This document shows, in pieces, positions 1 to 6,633 of a DNA stretch of 7,934 nucleotides. Made by a program: the position numbers and the translations under genes. The DNA is from an uncultured Gemmatimonadota bacterium (GTDB lineage Bacteria > Gemmatimonadota > Gemmatimonadetes > Gemmatimonadales > Gemmatimonadaceae). Within the stretch, counting starts at the first letter, position 1, and every line of letters starts with the position of its first letter. The DNA lies in assembly GCA_946479015.1 (NCBI GenBank), contig CAMLEQ010000160.1:1-7934 (forward strand). The letters are read 5' to 3'. The notes beneath the pieces were generated by a model, which worked only from the letters and a program-made list of their open reading frames with translations, ran no database searches and had not been told where the DNA came from.

Positions 1-403
1 GCGGCAGCGCGGCGCGGATGGCGCGGTTGAACCGCTCCACGTGGCCGGTCTGGACCAGCGCGCCGCTCCGCCGCGCCGCCGCCAGGAGATCGTCGGCTTC
101 GTCGAGCGTGGCAGTGATCGGCTTCTCGATCATCACGTGCACGCCCCGCTCGAGCGCGCGCTTCGCCACCGCGTGGTGCGCCGGCGTGGGCACCACGATC
201 GTCACCGCATCCACCTCGTCGAGCAGCGCGTCGAGCGACGCCGCCGCCGGCACGCCGAGCTCGTCCCGCACGCGCGCCGCGCGCTCGGCGGCGGCCTCGT
301 GGAACCCCGCGAGCCGAACATGCGGCAGGTCGCGCAGGAGGCGCACGTGATGGTACCCGAGGCTCCCCGCGCCCACCACGCCCATCCGCACCGGTGTCGT
401 CAT
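1..403 (-). CDS. Gfo/Idh/MocA-family NAD(P)-dependent oxidoreductase, N-terminal part (3' end cut by window edge)
   Basis: The 134 visible residues form a Rossmann-fold nucleotide-binding domain of the Gfo/Idh/MocA sugar oxidoreductase family. A GxGxxG dinucleotide loop (GAGSLG) lies at residues 11-16 after a short hydrophobic strand. The family signature EKP is at 93-95 (context VMIEKPI); its lysine is the usual active-site residue. A GHVERFN motif at 120-126 is common in members near lipopolysaccharide genes. The ATG at 403 shares one base with the lpxA stop (TGATG), so the gene is probably the next cistron of the lpx operon. The C-terminal substrate-binding domain is outside the window, so the sugar cannot be read from sequence. 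Known precedent: GnnA, a UDP-GlcNAc 3-dehydrogenase of this family, is encoded beside lpxA in Acidithiobacillus and works with the aminotransferase GnnB. A GnnA-like role is therefore attractive but unproven; another nucleotide-sugar or unrelated dehydrogenase is possible. The family call is firm, the substrate is not. Confidence 0.88.
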   Translation of the reverse strand, partial: MTTPVRMGVVGAGSLGYHHVRLLRDLPHVRLAGFHEAAAERAARVRDELGVPAAASLDALLDEVDAVTIVVPTPAHHAVAKRALERGVHVMIEKPITATLDEADDLLAAARRSGALVQTGHVERFNRAIRAALP

Positions 404-1179
404 CACATCACCACCCCGCGCCCGCTCGTGTCCACGAACGACAGGAAGTGCTCCACCTCGGGGTAGAGCTGCAGCTCCTGGCGCGCCCGCTCCAGCGCCT
501 GCGTCATGTTCAGCTCCGAGCGGAAGAACAGCCGGTACGCGCGCTTCAGCTCCCGCAGCACCGTCGGATCGAAGTTGTTCCGCTGGAGCCCCACGCTGTT
601 CAGCCCGTAGAGCTTCACCGGATTCCCCACCGCCTTCAGGTACGGCGGGATGTCCTTCGCCACGCGCGAGCACCCGCCGATGAAGCTGTAGGTGCCGATG
701 CGCACGAACTGGTGCACCGCCACCAGCCCCGAGATGATCGCCCGGTCCTCGACGGTGACGTGCCCCGCGAGCTGCGTCGCGTTGGAGATGATCACGCCGT
801 CGCCCAGATGGCAGTCGTGCGCGAGGTGCACGTACGTCATGATGAAGCACTGCTTCCCCACCGACGTCTTCATCGACTGCGCGGTGCCGCGGTTGATCGT
901 CGCGTACTCGCGGATCACCGTCCCCTCCCCGATCTCGACGGTGGTCTCCTCCCCCTTGAACTTGAGGTCCTGCGGATCGCCGCCGAGCACCGAGCCGATG
1001 CCGACGTGCACGTTCGCCGCGAGGTGCACGTTGCGCTCCAGCGTGGCGCGCGGCGCGATCACGCACCCCCCGGCCACGGTGCATCCGTCGCCGATCATCG
1101 CGTGGGCGCCCACCTCCACGTCGTCCGCGAGCTCGGCGCGCGGCGATACGAGCGCGGTGGGATGAATGCGGGCGCTCAT
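403..1179 (-). CDS. lpxA: Acyl-[ACP]-UDP-N-acetylglucosamine O-acyltransferase (LpxA)
   Basis: Cytoplasmic, normally trimeric enzyme for the first step of lipid A synthesis, transferring a 3-hydroxyacyl chain from ACP to the 3-position of UDP-GlcNAc. The 258-residue product matches the family length (262 in E. coli). A left-handed beta-helix of hexapeptide repeats runs from about residue 5 to 180, followed by a helical C-terminal domain (about 195-258). Catalytic His121 sits in LAHDC (E. coli His125). His140 in LAGH and His156 in AVHQF match E. coli His144 and His160. The GGDPQDLKFKGE loop at 66-77 is a strong LpxA signature. By alignment Gly169 takes the place of E. coli Gly173, the hydrocarbon-ruler residue, and Phe166 the place of Met170; this permits but does not prove a long acyl chain. 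The ATG at 1179 overlaps the lpxC-fabZ stop as ATGA, and no good Shine-Dalgarno precedes it, so coupling is likely. If the neighbouring oxidoreductase is GnnA-like, the true acceptor may be the 3-amino sugar. Confidence 0.97.
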   Translation of the reverse strand: MSARIHPTALVSPRAELADDVEVGAHAMIGDGCTVAGGCVIAPRATLERNVHLAANVHVGIGSVLGGDPQDLKFKGEETTVEIGEGTVIREYATINRGTAQSMKTSVGKQCFIMTYVHLAHDCHLGDGVIISNATQLAGHVTVEDRAIISGLVAVHQFVRIGTYSFIGGCSRVAKDIPPYLKAVGNPVKLYGLNSVGLQRNNFDPTVLRELKRAYRLFFRSELNMTQALERARQELQLYPEVEHFLSFVDTSGRGVVM

Positions 1180-2450
1180 CGATCGACGACCATCGCCGCC
1201 ATGTCGGCCTCGCACACCACGTCGCCATCCACGCGCGCGACGCCGCGCATGCGGCACACGCGGCCGCGGAGTTGCATCACCTCCAACTCGAAGCGCAACT
1301 GGTCGCCCGGCTTCACCGGCTTGCGCCACTTCACGTTGTCGAGCGACATGAAGTAGACCACCTTGTTCTCCGGGTCCTCCACGGACCCCATGAGGAGCAT
1401 GCCCCCCACCTGCGCCATCGCTTCCACGATGAGCACCCCGGGCATGATCGGATGCCCGGGGAAGTGCCCCTGGAAGAACGGCTCGTTGATGGTCACGTTC
1501 TTGATCCCCACGATCCGCTTCCCGCCCTCCATCTCGACGATCCGATCCACGAGCAGGAAGGGGTAACGGTGGGGGAGGACCTTCATGATCTCTTCGATGC
1601 CGAGCATCCGCGTCTCCATGGCGGCCAGTTTCACCATCTCCCGAACGAGCGTCACCGTCCCGCGGTGACTGGGCTTCACGGCGATCACGCGCGCGCGCAC
1701 GCGGCGCCCGGCGAGCGCGAGATCACCCACGCAGTCCATCGCCTTGTGGCGCGCGAACTCGTCGGGCCAGCGGAGCGTGCCATCCACCATCCCCTGGTCG
1801 TCGAGCACCACCGCGTTCGCGGTGGACGCGCCCTGGATCAATCCCTTCGCCCGCAACGCCTCCACCTCGCGCACGAACCCGAACGTGCGCGCCGCCGCCA
1901 GCTCGCGCGCGAACGTCTCGGCGGTGACCGGCAGCTCGCAGCTCTGCCGTCCGATGAGCGGGTGGGGAAAGTCGATCGTCACTTTGAGGGAGAGCGACGG
2001 CGCGGGGAACGCCTCGTAGACCGACGCGCCGTCGATCACCCGCACCGGATGCGGGAGATCGAGATACTGCACCGTGCCGCCATGCTCGGCAATCCCCGCC
2101 CGCTTCAGCGCCTCGAGGAACGGGAGCGCGCTCCCGTCCATGATCGGCGGCTCGGGACCATCCATCTCGATCAGCAGATCGTCGATCTCGAGCCCGGCCA
2201 CCGCCGCGAGCACGTGCTCCACGGTGTGCAGCGCGCCCTCCCCCTCGCCGAGCTGCGTCCGCCGCTCGCTGAGCACCGCCCGGTCGGCGCGCGCCGGGAT
2301 CGACGGCGCATCGGGCAGATCGGCGCGGCGGAACACGATCCCCGTTCCGGGATCGGCGGGGTGGAAGGTGAGCCGGCACGGCCGGCCGAGGTGCAGCCCC
2401 ACCCCCTCCAGCGAAGCGGGCGATGCGATGGACCGCCGGCGCGCCGTCAT
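1176..2450 (-). CDS. lpxC-fabZ: Bifunctional UDP-3-O-acyl-N-acetylglucosamine deacetylase / 3-hydroxyacyl-[ACP] dehydratase (LpxC-FabZ fusion)
   Basis: One uninterrupted 424-residue frame joins two enzymes. Residues 5-277 are LpxC, the zinc deacetylase of the committed lipid A step. They show HTVEH at 75-79 (Glu78 base, His79 zinc ligand), ARTFGF at 187-192, RHKAMD at 234-239 (His235 and Asp239 zinc ligands) and SHRG with His262 (E. coli His265). Residues 282-424 are a complete hot-dog-fold Fab[13 protein letters not shown] at 292-303, the [12 protein letters not shown] block with His329, and Glu343 in VEAMAQ. The His-Glu spacing of 14 equals that of E. coli FabZ. The linker is only a few residues around 278-283. 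The ATG at 2450 overlaps the lpxD stop as ATGA, with GGAG just upstream. Such fusions are known from the Bacteroidota/FCB lineage. All key residues of both halves are present, so both activities are expected. An in-frame ATG at 1607 with its own Shine-Dalgarno-like GGAG could also give free FabZ. Confidence 0.97.
   Translation of the reverse strand: MTARRRSIASPASLEGVGLHLGRPCRLTFHPADPGTGIVFRRADLPDAPSIPARADRAVLSERRTQLGEGEGALHTVEHVLAAVAGLEIDDLLIEMDGPEPPIMDGSALPFLEALKRAGIAEHGGTVQYLDLPHPVRVIDGASVYEAFPAPSLSLKVTIDFPHPLIGRQSCELPVTAETFARELAAARTFGFVREVEALRAKGLIQGASTANAVVLDDQGMVDGTLRWPDEFARHKAMDCVGDLALAGRRVRARVIAVKPSHRGTVTLVREMVKLAAMETRMLGIEEIMKVLPHRYPFLLVDRIVEMEGGKRIVGIKNVTINEPFFQGHFPGHPIMPGVLIVEAMAQVGGMLLMGSVEDPENKVVYFMSLDNVKWRKPVKPGDQLRFELEVMQLRGRVCRMRGVARVDGDVVCEADMAAMVVDR
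1605..1617 (-). promoter_or_regulatory. Candidate internal ribosome binding site and start for a free FabZ domain
   Basis: Inside the fusion gene, GGAG (1614-1617) is followed after 6 bases by an in-frame ATG (1605-1607, Met282). Met282 lies exactly where a stand-alone FabZ would begin, just before the conserved LGIEEI and LPHRYPF segments, and initiation there would give 143 residues (E. coli FabZ has 151). Spacing and position are seen; function is inference. The GGAG also encodes ordinary residues (Met278-Glu279), so chance is a real alternative. Confidence 0.3.
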
Positions 2451-3514
2451 GTCTCCGAGCGCTCCAGCAGCCGCTCGATGCGGCGCATCAGCCCGGCGAG
2501 CTTGAACAGCGCGGCGTGCGCGCGCAGCGCCTCCTTGTGGGGGCGCGCCGGGTAGCCCGACCACGTCTCCCCCGCCGGGATGTCCCCGAACACCCCCGCC
2601 TGCGCGGCGAGCACCGCCCGATCCCCGACGGTGTGGTGGCCGCTGACCCCCACCTGTCCCGCCAGGATGCACCCGTCGCCGATGTGCACGGAGCCGGCGA
2701 TCCCCACCTGCGCCATGATCAGGCAGAGCTTCCCGATGCGGACGTTGTGCGCGACGTGTACCAGGTTGTCGATCTTCGTCCCCGCGCCCACCACGGTATC
2801 GTCGATGCTCCCGCGGTCGAGCGCGGAGTTGGCGCCGATCTCCACGTCGTCCTCGAGCACGCACCGCCCCACGTGTGGGATCTTCACGTGGGCACCGCCG
2901 GACTGCACGTAGCCGAAGCCGTCGCACGCCACGCGCACGCCGGCGTGCAGGCGCACGCGCCGCCCCACCACCGCGCCCGGGTAGAGCGTCACCGAGTCCA
3001 CGAGGTGGCTCTCCTCCCCCACGGTCACGCCGTCGCCCACGGAGCAGTGCGCGCCCACCACCACTCGATCGCCGAGCACCGCGCCGGCGCCCACCACGCT
3101 GTACGCGCCGATCGAGATGCCGTCGCCGAGCACGGCGCCGCGCCCGATCACCGCGGTGGGGTGGATTCCGGCGGGAAGCGGCGTGGGGGGATAGAGCACC
3201 GGAAGCACGCGGAGCATCGCCTCGAGCGGGCGGTCCACGACGATCCGGCACGCCGGCCCGCCGGCGGTCTCCGCGAGCTCCGGCGACACCAGCGCGGCGC
3301 CGGCGGCGGAGCGCTCGAAGAGAGGGACGTACTTGGGCTGGGCGAGAAAGGCGAGCTCGTGCGCGCCGGCGCGGTCCAACGGCGCCACCGCGCGCACGCG
3401 GCGCGCCGCGTCGCCCCGCACCTCACCGCCGACGAGGCGCGCGATGGCCTCGGCGGTGAGAGAGCGATCCTCCTCACCGCCGAGGGAAGGGTGCCTGGAC
3501 TCGTGGTGCGTCAA
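2447..3514 (-). CDS. lpxD: UDP-3-O-(3-hydroxyacyl)glucosamine N-acyltransferase (LpxD)
   Basis: Third enzyme of the lipid A pathway, adding a 3-hydroxyacyl chain from ACP to the 2-amino group of UDP-3-O-acylglucosamine in the cytoplasm. The 355 residues (341 in E. coli) show the family layout: an N-terminal uridine-binding domain (about 18-112, with ELAFLAQPKY at 53-62), a left-handed beta-helix of hexapeptide repeats (about 115-310), and a C-terminal helix (325-352). Catalytic His256 lies in HVAHNV. His293 in SGHH is 37 residues later, the same spacing as His239 and His276 of E. coli LpxD. DGFGY at 198-202 and ALDRGSIDDT at 231-240 are further LpxD signatures. The start is a TTG at 3514 forming a TTGA overlap with the ompH stop. 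No in-frame ATG or GTG lies between it and the conserved N-terminus, and the overlap mirrors the ATGA junctions downstream. About 17 residues precede the conserved domain, so the exact start is less certain than the identity. Confidence 0.96.
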   Translation of the reverse strand: MTHHESRHPSLGGEEDRSLTAEAIARLVGGEVRGDAARRVRAVAPLDRAGAHELAFLAQPKYVPLFERSAAGAALVSPELAETAGGPACRIVVDRPLEAMLRVLPVLYPPTPLPAGIHPTAVIGRGAVLGDGISIGAYSVVGAGAVLGDRVVVGAHCSVGDGVTVGEESHLVDSVTLYPGAVVGRRVRLHAGVRVACDGFGYVQSGGAHVKIPHVGRCVLEDDVEIGANSALDRGSIDDTVVGAGTKIDNLVHVAHNVRIGKLCLIMAQVGIAGSVHIGDGCILAGQVGVSGHHTVGDRAVLAAQAGVFGDIPAGETWSGYPARPHKEALRAHAALFKLAGLMRRIERLLERSET

Positions 3515-4131
3515 CGCTCGCTAGGCGGATTCTTGGGACGTGTTGCGCCCGCGGGGCGACCGGTCGGTCCCGCGGGCTTGGCCGGCGTCGCGTTCGCCTG
3601 CGGCGCCGACGCCTTGAGCCGGGCGATCACCTTGTCGGTGATGTCCAGCGACGAATCGGCGGCCACCACCACTCCAGCCTGGTTCCCCGCGTCGAACACC
3701 ATCGCGTACCCGTCCTCGGCACGGATCTGCTCGATCACCTTGTTGATCTGCTGCATCACGGGACCCACCAGCTCGGCCTGGCGCTGCTGCGCCTTCTGCT
3801 CGAGCTCCTGCGCGCGCTGCTGGTACTCGGCCTCCTTCGCCTGGATCTCCTTCTGCTTCCCCTGCTTCGCCGCAGGGCTGAGCGTGGGCTCCGCCTTGTT
3901 GTACGCGGCCACCAGCGTGTTGAGCGAATCGCCCATCACCTTCACCTGCTCGCGGTAGGTGTCCATCTCCTTCTGGATCTGCGCTTCCGCCTCGGCACGC
4001 CCGGGCGCCTGCGCGATGATCTTGTCCGAACGAATGTAGGCGATCTTCGGCGTGCCTTGCGCCGCGGCGACGCCGGTGGACACGACCGAGAATGCCAGCG
4101 CGCCGAGCGCGGCACGAATGAACGAACGCAT
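3511..4131 (-). CDS. ompH: OmpH/Skp family periplasmic outer-membrane protein chaperone
   Basis: Skp holds unfolded outer-membrane proteins in the periplasm and delivers them to the BAM complex, as a trimer with coiled-coil tentacles. The 206-residue product has a signal peptide (basic MRSFIR, hydrophobic stretch, likely cleavage after AAA at 22-24). The strand PKIAYIRSDKI (28-38) is typical of OmpH N-termini. A long charged, Gln-rich coiled coil follows (about 45-138, with repeated Lys/Glu/Gln and AEYQQRAQELEQK). The body closes with GYAMVFDAGNQAGVVVAA and DITDKVIARL (141-172). An extra tail (174-206) rich in Pro, Ala and basic residues follows; E. coli Skp is shorter (161 residues). The ATG at 4131 has a CCGGAG Shine-Dalgarno 5 bases upstream and lies 14 bases after bamA. 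The bamA-skp-lpxD order is conserved across many Gram-negatives, which supports the call. A longer open frame upstream of this ATG only runs antiphase through bamA. Confidence 0.94.
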   Translation of the reverse strand: MRSFIRAALGALAFSVVSTGVAAAQGTPKIAYIRSDKIIAQAPGRAEAEAQIQKEMDTYREQVKVMGDSLNTLVAAYNKAEPTLSPAAKQGKQKEIQAKEAEYQQRAQELEQKAQQRQAELVGPVMQQINKVIEQIRAEDGYAMVFDAGNQAGVVVAADSSLDITDKVIARLKASAPQANATPAKPAGPTGRPAGATRPKNPPSER

Positions 4132-4136
4132 GTCGA

Positions 4137-4142
4137 CTCCGG
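4137..4142 (-). promoter_or_regulatory. Ribosome binding site of ompH
   Basis: CCGGAG lies between the bamA stop (4146-4148) and the ompH ATG (4129-4131), 5 bases from the start codon. It is the clearest Shine-Dalgarno in the operon and fixes the ompH start. The downstream genes mostly lack one as good and rely on overlapping stop/start codons. Confidence 0.75.
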
Positions 4143-4145
4143 TGA

Positions 4146-6560
4146 TTAGAAGATTTGCCCCAGCTTGAAGTGCAGTTGCCACTTCGGATCCTTGCGGCCG
4201 AACTGGTCCACGCGATCGAACCCGTACGCCCAATCGAGACCGAGCGGTCCGAGCGGGGTCACGATCGAGACGCCGATTCCCGCGCCGCGGAAGAGTCGCG
4301 TGGGATCGAACTCCTCGGGCCGGTCGTACACGTTGCCGGCGTCGAAGAAGAGATCGGTGTACAGCATCTGGTTGAAGCGCAGCCCCAGCTCCGCGGTGCC
4401 GCTGAAGAACGCGTTCCCGAACGAACTCGTGGACGCGTTGCTGTTCGTCCCCGGCACGAAGCCGTGCGGCGTGATCGAGAACTCCTCGTAGCCGCGGAGC
4501 TGCTCCCCGTACTGCGTGCCGCCCATCGCGAACTTCTGGGAGAAGAAGAACGGCCCGGCATCCCCGAACAGCGCGCCCGCGCGCAGCGTGAGCCCGAACA
4601 CCAGCTTGAGCGGCTGCGAGCCGGGCTGGTCGCCCCCGAACGCCGCCAGCGTGGAGTAGTTGCGCAGCTCCGTGGTGTAGCGCTGGAAGCTCGACGTGCC
4701 GCCGAGGGGGCCGCCGTTGAACTGCGCCGTGAACGTGCGCATGGAGCCGGCGGAGGCGAACGGCAGATCGATCCGGTTGTCGTGCGTGATCGTGAGCCCG
4801 AGCGTGGAGCGGAAGTGGTTCCCCTGGTCGATCGTCGTGTCGCGGCTCGCGATGCCGCCGGTGAACTTCACCGCCTCGCCGCCGTACGACACGAACAGCC
4901 GCGTGTACAGCGAGTTGTGCAGCGGGAACCCGAACTGGAGCGAGCCGCCCGTGCTCTGGCTCTGGCCGAGGTCGGAGATCAGGTAGCGCGACCGGGTGTG
5001 ATACGCCGTCGCCGTTCCCGATACGCGCGACAGCTTGATCGCCGGGTCGGTGTAGCTGAGCTGGAAGTCGTTGATGTACCGCCCGAACTGCCACTGCAGC
5101 GAGGCCCGCTTGCACGCGCCGAACAGGTTCGGCTGGTCGAGCCCGATGAAGCCGCCCACGCCGGTCCCCTGTCCCACCGACGCGCCGAAGTTGATGCTCC
5201 CCGTCCGCTTCTCCTTCAGGTGGAAGATGACGTCCACATCGCCCTTGTCGTTCGCTGGCCGCGTGTCGGGGGGCGGCAGCGGCGACTCGAAGAAGCCGAG
5301 GTTCTGGATGTTCTGGTAGCTGCGGATCAGGCGATCCTGGCTGAACACGTCGCCCGGCAGGATCACGAGCGCGTCGCGGATGCACGCCTCGCTCGTGTAG
5401 TCGTTCCCGGCGATCTCGACGCGATTGATGGTCGCCGGCGTCCGCTCGTCGATCTCCCAGCGCAGGTTCACCGTGGGCACGGAGTCGCGTCCCGTGACGC
5501 GCTCCACCACGGGGCGGATCTGCGCGTAGATGTAGCCGTCGTTCGCGTACGCCGTGCGCAGCTTGTTCGTGGCCTCGTCCCAGGCGTCCTGGTCGAAGAG
5601 GTTCTGGCCGTCGTCATCGCCGCCGCCGAAGAGCCCCTTCACGCGCTCCGCCAGCGATGCCTGGTGCGCCTGGAAGGGGAAGAAGCGATCGATGTCCTCG
5701 GTGGAGAAGTGCCGGTTGCCCACCACCTCGAACGTGCCCACGTGGTAGCGCTTCCCCTCCTGCACCTGGATGCGCAGCATCCCCTTCCCGCTCGTGCGGT
5801 CGACGAGCAGCGTGTCCTTCGCGACCTGAAAGTCGATGAAGCCGTTCTTCTCGTAGAGCTTCGGAATGCGCTCTCCGATGTCGGCCGCGAACTTGTCCTC
5901 GTCGAACTCTCCCTTCTTCCACCACCAGAAGCCCTCGGGCTTGGTCTTCATGGCGTCGACGACCTTATCCGCAGGGAGCGCGTGGTCGCCCGCGATCTCC
6001 ACGCCGGAGATGGCGAGCCTGCGCCCCTCATCGATGGCGAAGTTCACGTGGGCGGCGCCGGCCACCAGGGTGGTCTCCGGCTTCACGCGCGCGAGATAGT
6101 ACCCCTTCGCCTCGTACAGCGAGTCGATGCGCTGCACCGAGCGCGTGACCGCGGCGGGATCGAGCGGCTTCCCCTGGACGAGCGAGATCTTGCCCCGCAC
6201 CGCGCCATCGGACACCACTTTCGTCCCGGACACCGTGTAGCCGCCGAGAATCGGCCGCTCGACCACGGTGAAGACGACGGTCGAGTGCCCGGTGGCCGGA
6301 TCCGAGGCGCACGACATCCGCACGTCGGAGAACTGGCCGGTGGCGTACAGGTTGCGAATGGCGCGCTGCGCCACGCGGAAGTTGAGCGTGTCGCCTTTGA
6401 TGATTCCCGCGTCACCGAGCACGGTCGCGGTGGGAACCCGCTGGTTCCCTCGGACCGCGATCGAGTCCGGGGTGCTGCAAGGATTCGCCGTGGAGGGCTG
6501 TTGTGCCCGCGCCGTCGCAGCCGCCAGCAGCAGGGCCAGCGGGAGGAGAGTTCGTGACAT
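4146..6560 (-). CDS. bamA: Outer membrane protein assembly factor BamA (Omp85)
   Basis: BamA is the essential beta-barrel core of the BAM complex that folds and inserts outer-membrane proteins. The 804-residue product (about 810 in E. coli) starts with a signal peptide (MSRTLLPLALLLAAATARA, cleavage after Ala19). Five POTRA repeats can be placed at about 31-100, 103-178, 180-267, 270-355 and 373-448, each showing the family's conserved Gly and GYY, NGF, DGY or LGFF type segments. The C-terminal barrel begins near 452 (TGSINFGASVGQGTGVGG). LRGYEE at 688-693 is the L6 VRGF/Y-type motif that packs inside the barrel, and the protein ends in a terminal Phe (HFKLGQIF), as expected of a barrel recognition signal. 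A Gly/Asp-rich insertion (about 297-320) interrupts POTRA4. The ATG at 6560 is chosen because the signal peptide begins there; a GTG at 6596 would prepend 12 residues and lies in a hairpin. No Shine-Dalgarno is visible. The gene heads the envelope operon. Confidence 0.97.
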   Translation of the reverse strand: MSRTLLPLALLLAAATARAQQPSTANPCSTPDSIAVRGNQRVPTATVLGDAGIIKGDTLNFRVAQRAIRNLYATGQFSDVRMSCASDPATGHSTVVFTVVERPILGGYTVSGTKVVSDGAVRGKISLVQGKPLDPAAVTRSVQRIDSLYEAKGYYLARVKPETTLVAGAAHVNFAIDEGRRLAISGVEIAGDHALPADKVVDAMKTKPEGFWWWKKGEFDEDKFAADIGERIPKLYEKNGFIDFQVAKDTLLVDRTSGKGMLRIQVQEGKRYHVGTFEVVGNRHFSTEDIDRFFPFQAHQASLAERVKGLFGGGDDDGQNLFDQDAWDEATNKLRTAYANDGYIYAQIRPVVERVTGRDSVPTVNLRWEIDERTPATINRVEIAGNDYTSEACIRDALVILPGDVFSQDRLIRSYQNIQNLGFFESPLPPPDTRPANDKGDVDVIFHLKEKRTGSINFGASVGQGTGVGGFIGLDQPNLFGACKRASLQWQFGRYINDFQLSYTDPAIKLSRVSGTATAYHTRSRYLISDLGQSQSTGGSLQFGFPLHNSLYTRLFVSYGGEAVKFTGGIASRDTTIDQGNHFRSTLGLTITHDNRIDLPFASAGSMRTFTAQFNGGPLGGTSSFQRYTTELRNYSTLAAFGGDQPGSQPLKLVFGLTLRAGALFGDAGPFFFSQKFAMGGTQYGEQLRGYEEFSITPHGFVPGTNSNASTSSFGNAFFSGTAELGLRFNQMLYTDLFFDAGNVYDRPEEFDPTRLFRGAGIGVSIVTPLGPLGLDWAYGFDRVDQFGRKDPKWQLHFKLGQIF

Positions 6561-6565
6561 GCCGT

Positions 6566-6571
6566 AAGATA
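6566..6571 (-). promoter_or_regulatory. Speculative -10 element for a leaderless bamA transcript
   Basis: TATCTT lies 5 bases before the bamA ATG, so a transcript starting at normal distance would begin at or next to the A of ATG. This would explain the missing Shine-Dalgarno. No convincing -35 hexamer is seen 16-18 bases upstream, since that stretch lies in the hairpin. It is one partial match in a short AT-richer patch and may be chance. Confidence 0.2.
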
Positions 6572-6578
6572 CACACGA

Positions 6579-6615
6579 AACGGCCGAATGGCCCACGGGG
6601 GGTCATTCGGCCGTT
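6579..6615 (-). terminator. Inverted repeat after clpC, candidate intrinsic terminator
   Basis: A perfect 12-bp stem (AACGGCCGAATG paired with CATTCGGCCGTT) with a 13-base loop begins 18 bases after the clpC stop. Downstream in transcript sense come TTT and then a mixed GT/T-rich stretch, so the U-tract is weak. The loop contains GTGGGC, complementary to GCCCAC at 6623-6628 between the stop and the stem, which would allow a pseudoknot or a competing fold. Position and symmetry fit a terminator separating clpC from the envelope operon; a regulatory hairpin is the alternative. Confidence 0.55.
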
Positions 6616-6633
6616 CGCCAGGGTGGGCTTACT

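Noticed and set aside
1180..1329. Upstream extension of lpxA by 50 codons
   Set aside because: Overlaps the FabZ domain in another frame and is Arg-rich. The ATG at 1179 gives the normal LpxA N-terminus (SARIHPTA).
463..3160. Periodic repeats in lpxA and lpxD
   Set aside because: These are protein-level hexapeptide repeats of the beta-helix fold, not DNA repeats.
2451..3251. Upstream in-frame extension of lpxC through lpxD
   Set aside because: The extension is Arg/Gly-rich shadow sequence in another frame of lpxD. The LpxC N-terminus begins at the ATG at 2450, which overlaps the lpxD stop.
394..3958. Several long plus-strand open frames opposite lpxA, lpxC-fabZ, lpxD and ompH
   Set aside because: His/Arg/Ala-rich translations without motifs; all are antisense to strongly identified genes.
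4132..5385. Upstream in-frame extension of ompH through bamA
   Set aside because: Shadow frame of bamA. The true start at 4131 has a Shine-Dalgarno and a signal peptide.
4155..6557. 800-codon open frame on the plus strand opposite bamA
   Set aside because: Antisense shadow of a high-GC gene; composition is dominated by Arg, Val, Glu and His runs with no recognisable domain, while the minus strand encodes a full BamA.
6561..6596. GTG at 6596 as the bamA start
   Set aside because: It would put 12 uncharacteristic residues ahead of a clean signal peptide and lies in the loop of the hairpin.
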